Source of the DNA: Anthonomus grandis grandis
Lineage: Eukaryota; Arthropoda; Insecta; Coleoptera; Curculionidae
NCBI RefSeq assembly: GCF_022605725.1
Contig: NC_065554.1
Span: forward strand, 5,103,100-5,167,099
Length of the DNA stretch: 64,000 bases
Direction of reading: 5' to 3'
Both the position numbers and the translations under genes were made by a program. The notes beneath the pieces were generated by a model. That model saw nothing but the letters and a program-made list of their open reading frames with translations, searched no databases and was not told the DNA's origin. Numbering within the stretch: the stretch's first letter is position 1; every line of letters begins with the position of its first letter. Shown in pieces: positions 1 through 10,304 of this stretch.

Positions 1-454
1 TCTTTGTCCAGCAATCCACAATATAGCGGATATTCTCCTATAAGTATAGATTCTACAGTATTTTAGCCTACTAATTTGACTGTGCACCAGTACATCATTT
101 ACGAAGCTGATTATTTAAGTCCTATTTTTCTAAACTTACTTTAATGTTAAAAACAGTTTCTCTTCGGGAGTGATTACCGACCTTGTACTTTTTGATGCTA
201 TGTCTTTCTCTATTAAACTTAAAACAAAATAAAACTGTTCTTTATTTAGCCTGCAGAACTTCCTGAATATGTCGTCATCACATTTAACATATTGGGATAT
301 TAACATCTTAAAATATCTCTTCTTTTTTTAAACAAGGGATGCATGGGTTCTCTTTGGCGCTTGTACATGCAGTAGTATAAAATCAAATCATCTTCTTCCT
401 CTAACAGATATAACAAAGCAATTTTATCGCACATTTTCGCCAATTTTAAATTAA
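1..454. other. unassigned AT-rich sequence
   Basis: I see no long frame, repeat or motif here. The composition matches ordinary AT-rich insect intergenic DNA. Confidence 0.5.
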
Positions 455-458
455 TAAA

Positions 459-683
459 ATGAAATCAACCACCAAGGTAGTCAACGCCCGCTCCACGACT
501 GACGACAGACTGATCGGTCGCATTTTGTCAACTGATGTTAAAACTGTCGTTGTCGCTTGTCTCGGTCGCTTGTCGCTGTCTCTTGTAGCGGTCACAACGT
601 CGAACGTCTACCTTAAGCGGACGAATTCACCAGATTCGGATCATCTCTCCCACCAATCCGCTTCGAGCCCTACCTTGGACTAA
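459..683 (+). other. GC-richer segment with an unassigned 74-codon frame
   Basis: This stretch is clearly richer in G, C and CpG than its surroundings. It carries a 74-codon frame from ATG at 459 to TAA, whose translation resembles no domain I know. It lies directly upstream of a LINE 3' end on the same strand, so it may be a diverged part of that LINE or of another TE, such as an LTR or a 5' UTR. I do not call it a gene. Confidence 0.2.
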
Positions 684-690
684 GTAAGAG

Positions 691-849
691 ACATATTTCG
701 ACTATGAAAACATCTTGTCGGACTTGACTTGTCTTATTTATTTAATGTAACACGACGTTTCGGTTGGTAAGTATCTCCAACCGTTATCAAGTGTAAACTG
801 TTACTGTACCATTGTCTACCACCTTCAAAAAAAAACATATTTCGACTAT
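691..849 (+). mobile_element. 129-bp poly(A)-tailed retroposed insertion with 15-bp TSD
   Basis: The 15-mer ACATATTTCGACTAT occurs at 691-705 and again at 835-849. The 129 bp between them (706-834) end in a run of about nine A just before the second copy. A perfect 15-bp duplication plus an A-tail is the mark of target-primed reverse transcription, so this is a SINE or a strongly 5'-truncated LINE copy inserted on the + strand. Read on the minus strand, the insert holds a strong hairpin (GGTTGG paired with CCAACC) followed by GAAAC, which resembles the conserved 3' hairpins of some arthropod retroelements. The insertion separates the 459-690 segment from the LINE remnant that follows. Confidence 0.7.
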
Positions 850-1345
850 CCTGGACAACTGGGCATATAAAAAGGCTAAGAAAAAAAATCGAGTAGAAAC
901 AGTGATTTTCGAGACGCCAAAGAACTGCTATCAAACACAACTAGGATAGCGTGGCTGCTAACTCAGCACAAAGGCATTAAAGCAGACCTGACTGGAGTCC
1001 GAATAGGACCTCACTGTAGGCTCAACCGAGGTCTGCATATCTTAAGCATGGTACCCAACCCGCTGTGCCCTAGTTGTGGCGTGGCGAAGGAAGCAGATAT
1101 CATTTTATAGGAGAATGCAAAGAATGGGCTAGGATTAGGATAAGAATTTAGGAGTTCTCCTTCCTGGCGCAAAAGGACCTTAAGTGGAAGTACCTGCTCT
1201 CCTTCCCTTCATTGTGAGGACGTGTCGCCTGCTTAGGGACTAGAGAGGGTGGAATAGTAATGGCGGAGTCTCAGGGGTTGGCGGAAACACACTTTTGGGA
1301 CTACCTACCGGACACTGTCCCCTCCTTTATCACTACTACTATTAT
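850..1345 (+). pseudogene. 3' end of an R1/I/LOA-type LINE (post-RNase H zinc-knuckle region), broken
   Basis: From about 915 the frame reads as the C-terminal end of arthropod LINE ORF2. It has the R-x-A-W-L-L-T-x-H element, then H-C-R-L-N-R-G-L-H, then CPSCG followed by an HFIGEC-like motif, which together form the CX2C..HX4C zinc-binding tail typical of R1-, I- and LOA-group polyproteins. A one-base insertion near 1108 shifts the frame inside the zinc motif, and stops follow downstream. The frame fades into a short ACTACTACTATTATTA tail near 1330. The reverse transcriptase portion is not present upstream. The family assignment is by motif only. Confidence 0.6.
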
Positions 1346-2799
1346 TAACGTAAGTTTTTCATAGAAAAGGAATCTAAAAAAATTCTAAGTTTGTTCTAGC
1401 AAATTTTCTTTTTTTTCTTAAATTAAAACTGTTTTTAAAAATATTATATTAACGGAAATGCATATTTTATTATGTTTATTATTTAAAATATAAAAAATAA
1501 TAAATGTACTTTATGTAATAATTTTATAATAAAACTGTTGTTTCATAAAATGTTTAGCCTATTGTTATTTTATCACAAGGTATCGTTTCAAATAAATTAA
1601 ATTTATGAAATGGGTTCCCATTTATTTTAGGTAAAATCTATTTGACCGTGGGTTTGTGTAGCCATCATTATTTGGGTCAATATAATTTCGAATATTCAAT
1701 TGGTAAATTTTTCAATTTAAATTAATGAATTAAACATTTGCATGAACTAGATTTTATTTTAGTGGCTAATAAAGAAAAATTATCTACCATTTATATAGTA
1801 ATAATAAATTGAGTTAATTGATGTTAAACATAATTTTCATGACAGAGCACTTCACAATATTTCTGATAATAAATAATCAAAGTTAATATTTACCTGTCTT
1901 TAATAGAAACGATATTGCAAACAGAAAAATTAGATTAGGATTAAAAAGCACTGATAACGCAAAATCTAAACTGTGTAATATTTTCGAGTAGCCATCAAAA
2001 CCAAAGAGCGCCGCTTTTCAAAATGCATCAAAAGGAAAAATCTCTCCCGGAACGAAAATCACTTTCTAAACTACCTATAAAATTATCTCAAATTTCTTTT
2101 TAGAAGAGCTTTGCCAAAGAGTAAAGGTTATTATCCGCAGAAGGACTTTTTTATTACTTTTTGTACTAGAAAAGTGAATAAGTTGGTAAAATAGATTTTT
2201 GCTTCATTATTTTTTTATTACTTAGGTATATTGATTTTTATTCAAAGCAAGTAAAAAAAACTATTTCTTCGGACTGCGATTTGCATACACCTTCTCTTAC
2301 TTATGTAACATTGATATAAGACCCACACGTATAAAGACAGATAATCAGTTGTGTAGATTTATTGAATTAAAATAGAGTAGCCGATATATCTTGTAGAAGA
2401 ATGATCTTGTACGGCAATTTATCAAGGGTAGCATTATACAGTATATGTTGCTTTTAAAAATAAAGTAGTCATAAATAACAGTTATGTTAATTAAAAGAAG
2501 TACTTGATAAGAGAAAAGTTTCCTGTTCTAGGTGGGTTGCTTATAGATTTTTTCTCTAGTAAAGGATAAAAGCCGATTGATGATTCCTTAACAGAAGATT
2601 ATAATAATATATTTATTTATAATGGTGCTACAGGAACATGTTATGTTGACGCAGTGTTTTCCGATGTTCGTAAAAGGGAGCCTCTCAGTGGGACAACATA
2701 CCAGTTTTCAAGAGGCAAAATTCTGCTTTATATAATAAACGACCATTTAAAACCTTTTTACTTCTATATATTCCCGACAAATAGACATGACTCATGCCA
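1346..2799. other. unassigned AT-rich sequence
   Basis: Long A/T-rich DNA with no frame over about 50 codons that makes sense and no repeat I can define. Scattered LINE-like codons may begin around 2640, but I cannot support them. Confidence 0.4.
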
Positions 2800-3531
2800 G
2801 GAAAGGGAACAAAGGAACAAATCCTGAACGTAAGACAAATAATAGAAAAAGCATATGAATTTAATGTAAAAACTTATTTGTACTTTGCCGACTGCAGCAA
2901 GGCATTCGAGTGTGTAAGGTAGAAGAATTTGTGGCTTACTTTATAAACCATAAAAGTGCCAAAACATGTGATTATTCTGCCTACAAATTGCTTCAATATA
3001 TACGATGACTATGTAATAAAAAAAGTGCTGTAAGGTTGACGAGGAGAATAAATAATAATAGGATAAAAAAGAATTACTACATTCAAATATGCAGTGATAC
3101 CTTAGTACTAGCTCTTTTGGAAGAAGTACTAACAGAAATAATAAAAAAGTTAGATTTGATTATCAGAAAATTTAGTCTTACGTTAAACAAAAGAAGATTA
3201 AAATTTTGATAATACACCGCAACCCTGCCACTGTTAGACAGATCGATGATTTTGAAGTCATGGGAAAAAACCTATTTAGGATGACTTATCACAAACGACA
3301 GATAGCTGTGACGAAGAAACGGAGAACGCTGACTGGCCCTGGCAAGTAATTCAACAATAAAAATAACTCGAATATGGAAAGACTCTGCAATATCTTCACA
3401 CAACTAACTGAAATTATTAAATGCCTTGATCTTTCCTATGCCTCTGACACCTGGACTTTAGAAATAGCCAATCGAAAAATAATAGATGCGATTGAAATGT
3501 AGGCATACGGAAGAAAGCGCTGGGTAGATTA
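2800..3531 (+). pseudogene. LINE reverse transcriptase fragment, heavily decayed
   Basis: The translation starting near 2803 contains KGTKEQILNVRQIIEKA, then YFADCSKAFECV (the RT motif containing the first catalytic Asp, normally DYSKAFD). Remnants of the palm and thumb follow, then WKDSAIS and a tail close to WTLEIANRKIIDAIEM. This order matches the widespread arthropod 'endonuclease-reverse transcriptase' LINEs. More than ten stops and several frameshifts interrupt it, and the YADD box is not readable. At about 3531 it abuts a second LINE piece that restarts at an earlier point of the same kind of protein. The copy is therefore a mosaic or two insertions. Confidence 0.65.
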
Positions 3532-4475
3532 AACCAAACAACAGAAATAATAACTAGAATTGAAACAGGAAGAAATACGTTTGTAAAACTGAAAATAATA
3601 CTCTGTTTCAGAGACCTCATAATAGAACTAAAAGTGAGAACATTAAAGTGCTATGTATGTTCAATAGAATATTATGAACTGGAAAGCTGGATACTGCAAC
3701 AAGAACATATAAACAAACTGCAGTCTTTCAAAATATAGTGTTATCGAAGGATGCTCAGGATCTTATTGACAGAAGAAAAAACAAAAATGGAAATATTTTG
3801 ATTAGTAGGTTAAGACTATGAAGTAATAAAAGCACGAAAGTTAAAATATTTAGGACATGTAATGAGAGGACAGTGGTATGAGATGCTTAGACTAATGATA
3901 CAAGGAAAGATAAAGGGAAGAAGAAGCATTGTAGAAGGAGAATTTTCTGGTTCGGGAATTTAAGATATTGGCTTAAATATTTATTACAATTTAATGAAAA
4001 TGTGAGAAAATGTTGAAATTATCTGACTATTTGTGGCTAGCTCTGTGCTTTCTCTGTCAGTCCAATTTATAAATAATAATGAATTATTAGTGCTATTCTC
4101 CTAGTAACCTATGGGGGGTTCTTGTGCTTGACCGGATACCAAAATTATTGTCATAAACTGAAAATTATTCACTTTATTGTTAAGTATAAATAGTGATTTT
4201 TTTTTCTTTAGGTTTTAGTTTTTGGGGCGCTCTACACATTTCTGAAAATAAGTTCCAGACTTGTGAATCGGTTTATTAATCGCAGGGTAGTCCTTTATTT
4301 ATCATTAACCGAGATTATTGTTATATTTAAAAATGAAGTGTAATTTATTTTGGCATAAATAAAAAGTTTTTGAATTTGAATTTGAAATATCTAAGAACAG
4401 TTGCTCAATAGAACTTTTCAGAGTAATGACAAATACCTCGGATAGGAGATGGTTCCCGAAGAAGAAGATAAGGTT
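3532..4475 (+). pseudogene. second LINE RT C-terminal fragment, split by a 404-bp insertion
   Basis: The frame from 3532 reads TTEIITRIETGRNTFVKLK, then LKVRTLKCYVCSIEYYELESW, CYRRMLRI and KARKLKYLGHVMRG. This is the recognisable C-terminal half of arthropod LINE ORF2. It breaks off at 3980 and resumes at 4391 with SIELFRVMTN, the expected following motif. A 404-bp foreign piece sits between 3981 and 4384. The coding potential is dead (stops, frameshifts). The N-terminal RT is missing, because the fragment begins at the thumb region. Confidence 0.65.
3981..4384 (+). mobile_element. 5'-truncated LINE 3' UTR with hexameric tail, inserted in a LINE
   Basis: This block interrupts LINE coding sequence that continues on both sides. 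It ends in AATAAAAAGTTTTTGAATTTGAATTTGAA-type sequence (4357-4385), meaning a polyadenylation-like hexamer followed by tandem TTGAAT units. That is a simple-repeat tail as used by several CR1/Jockey-type LINEs. AAATAT flanks it at 3975-3980 and 4385-4390, which is compatible with a short target-site duplication. The tail resembles the (TTTGAG)n tail of the minus-strand LINE ending near 57.93 kb, so the two may be related families. Confidence 0.6.
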
Positions 4476-4624
4476 TTATGAGATTTGTATTGAAACAATT
4501 ACAAACAAGTAATTATATTTGTACAAAAACATACTACGGCTAAACCTTGATATGGAAAAACCTTTAAATAGAGGGAATGGTAATTATGTTAAAAGGGCTA
4601 CTTTTTAAAGTTAGTTTGGTTATT

Positions 4625-5125
4625 ACAGAGTGTCCCAAAAAAAAGGGTGGTACATAATTTGAATTTTTTTTTTTTAAATAAAACTATCTCTGCTCTCGCT
4701 TTTTGGCTTAAAGAGATTGATCCTAAAATACTTTTTCCCTAAAATGCGACATTGGCAAGTTATCAACCATTTAAAGATTTTTTCACGAAAATTAATGTTT
4801 CACTTAAATTTTAATATTTACCATTAAAGTTTCTTATCTTTTTGGAAAATCTAGTAGAGTCTTTGGCAAAATTCACTTTATCTTTCAAAATTTTAAAATT
4901 TATTTTTTTTATACAGAGTGATTAAAATCGTTACTTAAATAATTATATTTTCAATTCAATTTTGCGTTATTTTCTTAAAAGGACCACTCCGGATCTAGTA
5001 ACGCGTTTTAATAGAGCATTTTTTTTCTTCAATTTAATACCAACAAGTTTACCTTTATCTCCAACCGTTTTCTCAAAATTTGTTTTTAAGGGAAACATGA
5101 CATATTTTTTCATAGGCATTACTAC
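4625..5125 (+). repeat. left terminal inverted repeat of the 4.6-8.1 kb transposon
   Basis: This pairs with 7560-8072. Shared landmarks, inverted, include the AGGGTGGTAC tip, an internal TACAGAGTGATT / AATCACCCCGTA motif, CTAGTAACGCGTTTTRATAG and TTTATCTCYAACCGTTTTC. The inner TACAGAGTG motif looks like a second, internal transposon end. Confidence 0.75.
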
Positions 5126-6346
5126 ACTTACGACGAAAAACAATTAATAGATATTTTATGGATTCATAGTGACAAGCATGTTGTTACCCTGTTTCATTCT
5201 ATTTCGAACACTTTTTAGCAAGAAAAAAGTCAATAATTGTAATAACCCTGATGCTTATCTCATTTAAAAATAAGAAATTTTTTCTTACAATTAAAAAGTT
5301 GGATATGATTCATTTATTCTTTGCTGTGTGTTTATGTATTTATTCATGTTAAGTAAATTAACTATCATCTGTAAGTGAATATGTGTCAAAATAAATTACT
5401 CTCAGCGAGAATTAGTAAATATGATTTCCGTTATCGTTGAATGCCTTAGAAATTGCTTTTTAGCTTCAAGAGTTTATTAGGAAAAATTTTCTTATAACCG
5501 ACATCTTGATAATAAATTATTTCAGAAATTAAAAGAACGATTTGAAGGTACTGGAAGCGTAGAATACAAAAAGCAAACTAGAACGAAAACAGTTTTAAAT
5601 GAGGAAACCAATTGGCAATCAGCATGTCTGTTGTAGAAACACCGCAAATTAGTGTAAGACAAATTGATAAGAACTTAAGAAATAACGAAATCAACCGTAG
5701 GAATATGTTTAAAAAAAAACAAATATCATCCCTACCATGCTCACTTCCATCAAGAACTTGCCGAAAATTATTTAAAAAAAAAGTAACTTTTTGTTAATGA
5801 GTATAAAATCAATCAGCAGAAAACGAGAATTTTTTTAAATTTGTCCTTTTTACTGTTAAATGTACGTTCCACCGAAATTATTTTTTCTGATCCGACATAA
5901 CTTTAATTTTTACGATACAGAAAATTGTCATCAAGTCTTTGTCAATAATTTTCAACACAGATGGAGCATTAATGTTTGGGGTGGAATAGTACATAGTTTT
6001 GTTATTGGTCCATACTTTTTTGAAGATTGTGTAATAGGAGAAGTTTTTCTTAATTAAAAAAAAAAAGATTTTCCCGACTTTGTAAGATGTGGCTACAGTT
6101 GAACAACCTCTTTCGTTCAGTGCAAATGTCAGGGAACATATCACACGCCAATTTGGTAATAGATGGATTGGAAGGCTAGGTTAGTCATTAAAATTACCTT
6201 TTGTATACATATTTATTAAATTTTGTACTGGATAGGTCTCACTGGATGGCCTCCTAGGTCACCGGAATGAACGCCTCACGATTTCTTTTTGTGGGAAAGT
6301 GTTAAATCCGAAGTTTATCATATTGTACCGATAACTAGGAAAGATA

Positions 6347-7138
6347 ACTATTCCGCTTTTTTTCTCCCTTTGGCATAACCCCGGCTTTTAAAACCAATAA
6401 TACATTAAAAAGACATCTAATTAAAACTAAAGATAAACTACCCCTGCTATCTTCTCCGGGAGTAATGAGATTAGGTGAAAGAGTGCCCTGCAGTGTACGT
6501 CGGCCAGTCTGGTAGGAAGATTTCTACTAGGATTAGTGAACACAAGGCCCAATATAATAAATTTAAAAATACCGATATCACAGTCACCAGATCGGCTTTT
6601 GCTAATCACCTCCTCGACTCCAAACATAATTTTCCTGACAGCCAAAATATAGAAATACTTCATCAGTGCAACAAAAGTAAAAAAACTAGACTTGCTGGAG
6701 ACAATGGAAATTAGTAAAGCTTTTAAAAGCCCAGATCTGTCCTGTATTAATGAAAGGTTTGATTTTGATGGCCCCTAGTTTTTAATAACCTTAAATAGTT
6801 TTAGACTCTTAAATGATGGTTAAATTTTTAAAATGTATAAAGTGATTTAATTGTTTAGTTGAGTTCTTTGTACATAGATAGTGCCACTTTATTGTAAGCT
6901 TTGTTTACTTATAGGTCAGGTGTTTTGTGTATGTTATGGTAAGTTTTTGTTGAATTTTCCCTTTTTCGGTTTACATCATTTTAATTATTGTTTAGATCTG
7001 ATGATGCTCTAGTCGAGAGAAACATATAACCTTTGTAATTTTATTAAATGTATTTGTGATGCTGTAGATTTTGTGTTTTTACCTTTTTATAAAAGTGTAT
7101 GACCAGCATCTTTAGTATAATGGATGAATTTTTCGAGT
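6347..7138 (+). mobile_element. 5'-truncated Penelope-like element nested in the transposase
   Basis: The 11-mer TAGGAAAGATA occurs at 6336-6346 and again at 7139-7149, exactly bracketing this 792-bp block. The transposase reading continues across the junction. The block contains the C-terminal GIY-YIG region of a PLE followed by a 3' UTR. Near its end (6998-7023) is CTGATGA ... GAGAGAAAC, a degenerate version of the hammerhead-like core found in PLE termini. Target duplications with 5' truncation are usual for PLE retrotransposition. Confidence 0.8.
6364..6717 (+). pseudogene. GIY-YIG endonuclease domain of a Penelope-like element, frameshifted
   Basis: The frame at about 6366-6470 reads NNTLKRHLIKTKDKLP and SSPGVMRL, the stretch that precedes the PLE endonuclease. 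After a frameshift near 6477 the frame at 6475-6714 reads KECPAVYVGQSGRKISTRI with SEHKAQYNKFKN and FANHLLDSKHNF. VYVGQ is the YIG half of the GIY-YIG fold, and the R-x2-E-H segment matches the conserved catalytic Arg/Glu region. In PLEs this domain nicks the target DNA. The reverse transcriptase was lost by 5' truncation. Premature stop codons end the frame at 6715. Confidence 0.8.
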
Positions 7139-7559
7139 TAGGAAAGATATGGTGGAGCGTCTACAAGAGTAAAGACTCTAGACGTATTACGCCTGCTACA
7201 CTGCAGTTAGAAGATCTTTTGCACGTGGGGCAATTTGTGTTTGAAGCAAAACGGTAAATATTTTGAGCCATTTTTGTCATAGAACTTTTTTTATAATATT
7301 TTTAATTAACGTTGTTAATGTTTTTGGTGAATTATTGATTTAACTGAACTTAAAGGAAGTGATATTTATTTCTCTTGTGGCATTTTTCTACGGATAATTT
7401 CTGTATTTGTAAGTGCTTATTTGTCTTACACAAATTATTGGATTTTTTACAAGCAACTTGGTAAAAGTCAAATTGATTTCTTTATTCAAAACTGTTTCTG
7501 TTCTAGTTTTTTTTGTACTCTTCCAGTATGCTCTAATCATTCTCAATTAAAAATAAATA

Positions 7560-8072
7560 ATGTAATGCATAAGAAAAAATAATATATGATATAGTTCTTT
7601 CTTTAAAAATAGAATTTTCAGAAAACGGTTAGAGATAAAGGCTAACCTAATAATAATTTTTAAAAATAAAAGAACGGTCTATCAAAACGCGTTACTAGGT
7701 ACAAGAGCTTCAAGTTAAAAAAATAGTGCAAAACTGAATTAAAAATATCGTTATTTGAATAACGAAATCACCCCGTATAAAAAAAATTAATTTTGGAATT
7801 TTGAAAGATAAAATGAACTTAGCCAAGGATTATACATAGAGTTTTTGAAAATATAAGAAACGTCCGTGGTAAATATTGAAATTTAAGTGAAACCTTAATT
7901 TTCGTAAGAATATCTTTAAATTGGTAATAACTAGGCAACGTCGCATCTTAGGGCAAAACAGTTTAAGGATTAAAGAGATAGTCAAATGAGACTGCAATTG
8001 CAGAAAAAAAAATAGGTAGTTCCATTTAAAAAAAAATACAAACTGTGTACTACCCTTTTTTGGGACACCCTG
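7560..8072 (+). repeat. right terminal inverted repeat of the 4.6-8.1 kb transposon
   Basis: Inverted partner of 4625-5125, ending ..TTTTTTGGGACACCCTG next to TA. Confidence 0.75.
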
Positions 8073-8074
8073 TA

Positions 8075-9949
8075 TCAATCAAACTAATTTTAAAAAGTTC
8101 CTCTAATTTAAATAATATTCCCCCTATTAAAGTTTTTTTCCGTTTCAAGAGTTAGCCATGATTTGTACATAAAGTTTACTCGTTATAACTTTTAAACCAT
8201 TTAATTGAAGAGTAGGAATAGAAAAAAACGAACATGGAAGTACCAAGCAACGTCTACATCGTTCCCTTGAAAATTTTCCGTAGTAAATTTTTGGTTGTTC
8301 TGTCAAAGATATATGTTCAACCAAACTTTACATTTCGCGGTTATCCTGTTGTTCTTCTAACGGCCCATTACACGTCAGATTAACAGTGCCGTAAGCGTGT
8401 AATTTAACGTCCTCACACAAACACAGTAATATCGTCAATAAACGTGATTTCAGATGTAATTTTAGTGGGCCACAGAGTACATAGTATTACCGCATCAGTC
8501 ATCGGGTCGATTTAGCCTCGTATTGCCCCATACTACATTTAATTAATTTAAGCCGTTTAATATGATAAAAATTTAAATGGAGGGACCGACGGCTTAACAA
8601 TTATTTCGTTGTCGGTTTCCGTTTATTACGTTTCATTTTACCGACTCATAAATTCTTAACTCTATTTTAATTTTATGTTTCACAAGGAAAAACTGTGACA
8701 GTTATTAACTAAAACGTCGTTAGACAGAAACTTGGAAACCTGTCGAGTAGTGGCGGATATGGTGTTGGGGTTAATTAATATGACGAGAAATTTAAGGTGG
8801 TTTATAATTTTAACTGCTACTTAAAATTTGATGGTAAACAATTAGGCTAAACGGCTTTGGTTTTAACAAGTGACATTTTTAAGAATTTTAACTTATATCT
8901 AGTTCAATTTATGTAAAGTATATTCTTTCAGAAATCTCCATTTGTTTAACTCGTCTTATAAAAACTATCTGAATAAGTTAGCTTAAACTTACCATGCTAA
9001 CATGCAAACTACATTTGAATATTTTACTTATTACATTTTAAATATTTTTCTTAGAAACTTAGTAGGCAGTAAAGTAACATTAGATGAGAGTTACTGTTCT
9101 TTATTTTAATTAAGCAACTCCTATTGTTAGCATTGCAATATATTTAAATTATCTAGGTTTACTAAAGTATGTAAGCTCTGCTGTAGAAAGTTTCTTTTAA
9201 TATAATAAATATTACGAAATATTAAAAAAATAAAAGCCTGATGCAACTTTTACGTTAAACAGGACTTTGAATTTATTACCCTTTTACCTTGACCACCCGG
9301 AGTTAAATCGCTTATGTCAATAGACATAAAAGCTTTGGACCATTGGAAGGCCATAAAAATATTTAACTGGACTTTTAACATAGAAGAGTGATTAGTCATA
9401 AAGAAACGAATTTAAGCCATTACAGAGAACTATTTTTAGAGGTAGTTATTGACAATCAGACCGGGAATTTGATTTGATGAAATAATTACCTAGGGTACCT
9501 CTAAGTTGAGATTTTGGTAGGTAGGTAATTTGGAATAATATTTACAAAATAATTTTTATGAGTTTTTGGGCTATATATTGAAATATTTAAACAGCAACCA
9601 TCAGAAGATCTTGTTCTTTTCAATTTAAAGTCATTTAAAAAACATTACCTAAGTAAATTATTGGCTAAAGTTGAATAATTAATCAGGCAAGATTATTACC
9701 ACTCAAGCAACACATCATTTATTATTATCGATAAATATATATTGATTTAAAGATTTTTTTAATAAATTTTTGGTTTTGGTATATTTATCAACCGTATATG
9801 GTCAAGGTATGTTTATTAAACTGTAGAATATACGTTTATCATATACGATTCTGTTTACACAAGCAAGAGAATTTCGACATTTTAAAAAATTGACACGAGA
9901 TTTACATATCTAGTTTTTAAACACTGTTACTACACCTCAAATATTTAAT
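8075..9949. other. unassigned sequence, possibly host non-coding DNA
   Basis: I recognise no coding or mobile element here. Around 8230-8650 the base composition is more balanced and less repetitive than elsewhere, with homeodomain-like TTAATTAA sites. It could be host intergenic or intronic DNA, but nothing in the sequence proves a function. Confidence 0.3.
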
Positions 9950-10304
9950 TAAATTCTTCTAAAAAATCACTGTTTTTCATCCTTATTATCCAATCTAATA
10001 ACGCTGTTTTTATACTTATATTTATATATAAAATTATATCGTATTTAAGTAAACAGTGTTAATAAATTGAATATTGAACATATATTTTCTGCAAAAATAT
10101 TGTTTTTCATCGACGCAACCCTTAACCCCCCACCCACCCTAAACATCTTTCCAGTAAGAAATTCTTTTGAGAAATCACCGTTTTTCGTCGATAATATCCA
10201 ATCTAATAGCATTGTTTTTGTATTAAATATTTATTAATTTACACACATATATTTATACCAAATTTAAATAAACAAACTGTGTTATTAGATTAGATATTAA
10301 CGAC
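9950..10304. repeat. diverged ~205-bp duplication ending in a stem-loop inverted repeat
   Basis: Two similar units start with AATTCTTYT...AAATCAC (about 9953 and 10160), followed by TATCCAATCTAATA in each. The second unit closes with an inverted copy: GTCGATAATATCCAATCTAA at 10187-10206 pairs with TTAGATTAGATATTAACGAC at 10285-10304 with few mismatches. This looks like a small palindromic MITE or a replication-slippage product. Confidence 0.5.

Larger units (their letters stand above)
5480..7260 (+). pseudogene. decayed DDE transposase (mariner/IS630 type), split by a PLE
   Basis: The fragments are in the correct order. A helix-turn-helix part at about 5495-5600 reads NRHLDNKLFQKL and RFEGTGSV. 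A second DNA-binding part at 5620-5790 has VVETPQISVRQI. A catalytic-core part at 5880-6057 has INVWGGIVHSFVIGPYFFE, and a third piece at 6240-6345 has GLTGWPPRSPE followed by PHDFFLWESVKSEVY. After the PLE insertion the C-terminus resumes at 7139 with RKDMVERLQE and a VRRSFARGA-like stretch. The first catalytic Asp region is lost, and there are at least five frameshifts or stops. The family matches the other transposases at 14.8, 52.0 and 61.9 kb. Confidence 0.7.
4625..8072 (+). mobile_element. mariner-type transposon with ~0.5-kb terminal inverted repeats
   Basis: The left end CAGAGTGTCCC at 4625 and the right end GGGACACCCTG at 8072 are inverted partners, each bordered by TA (4623-4624, 8073-8074), the target used by Tc1/mariner/IS630 elements. 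Similarity between the arms continues inward for about 500 bp. Between the arms lie remnants of a DDE transposase, itself interrupted by a Penelope-like insertion. Without that insertion the element is about 2.65 kb. The arms are visibly diverged from each other, which indicates an old copy. Confidence 0.8.

Noticed and set aside
6998..7023. CTGATGA...GAGAGAAAC as a functional hammerhead ribozyme
   Set aside because: Stem II is at most 3-4 bp and stem I does not pair, so I treat it as an eroded relic only.
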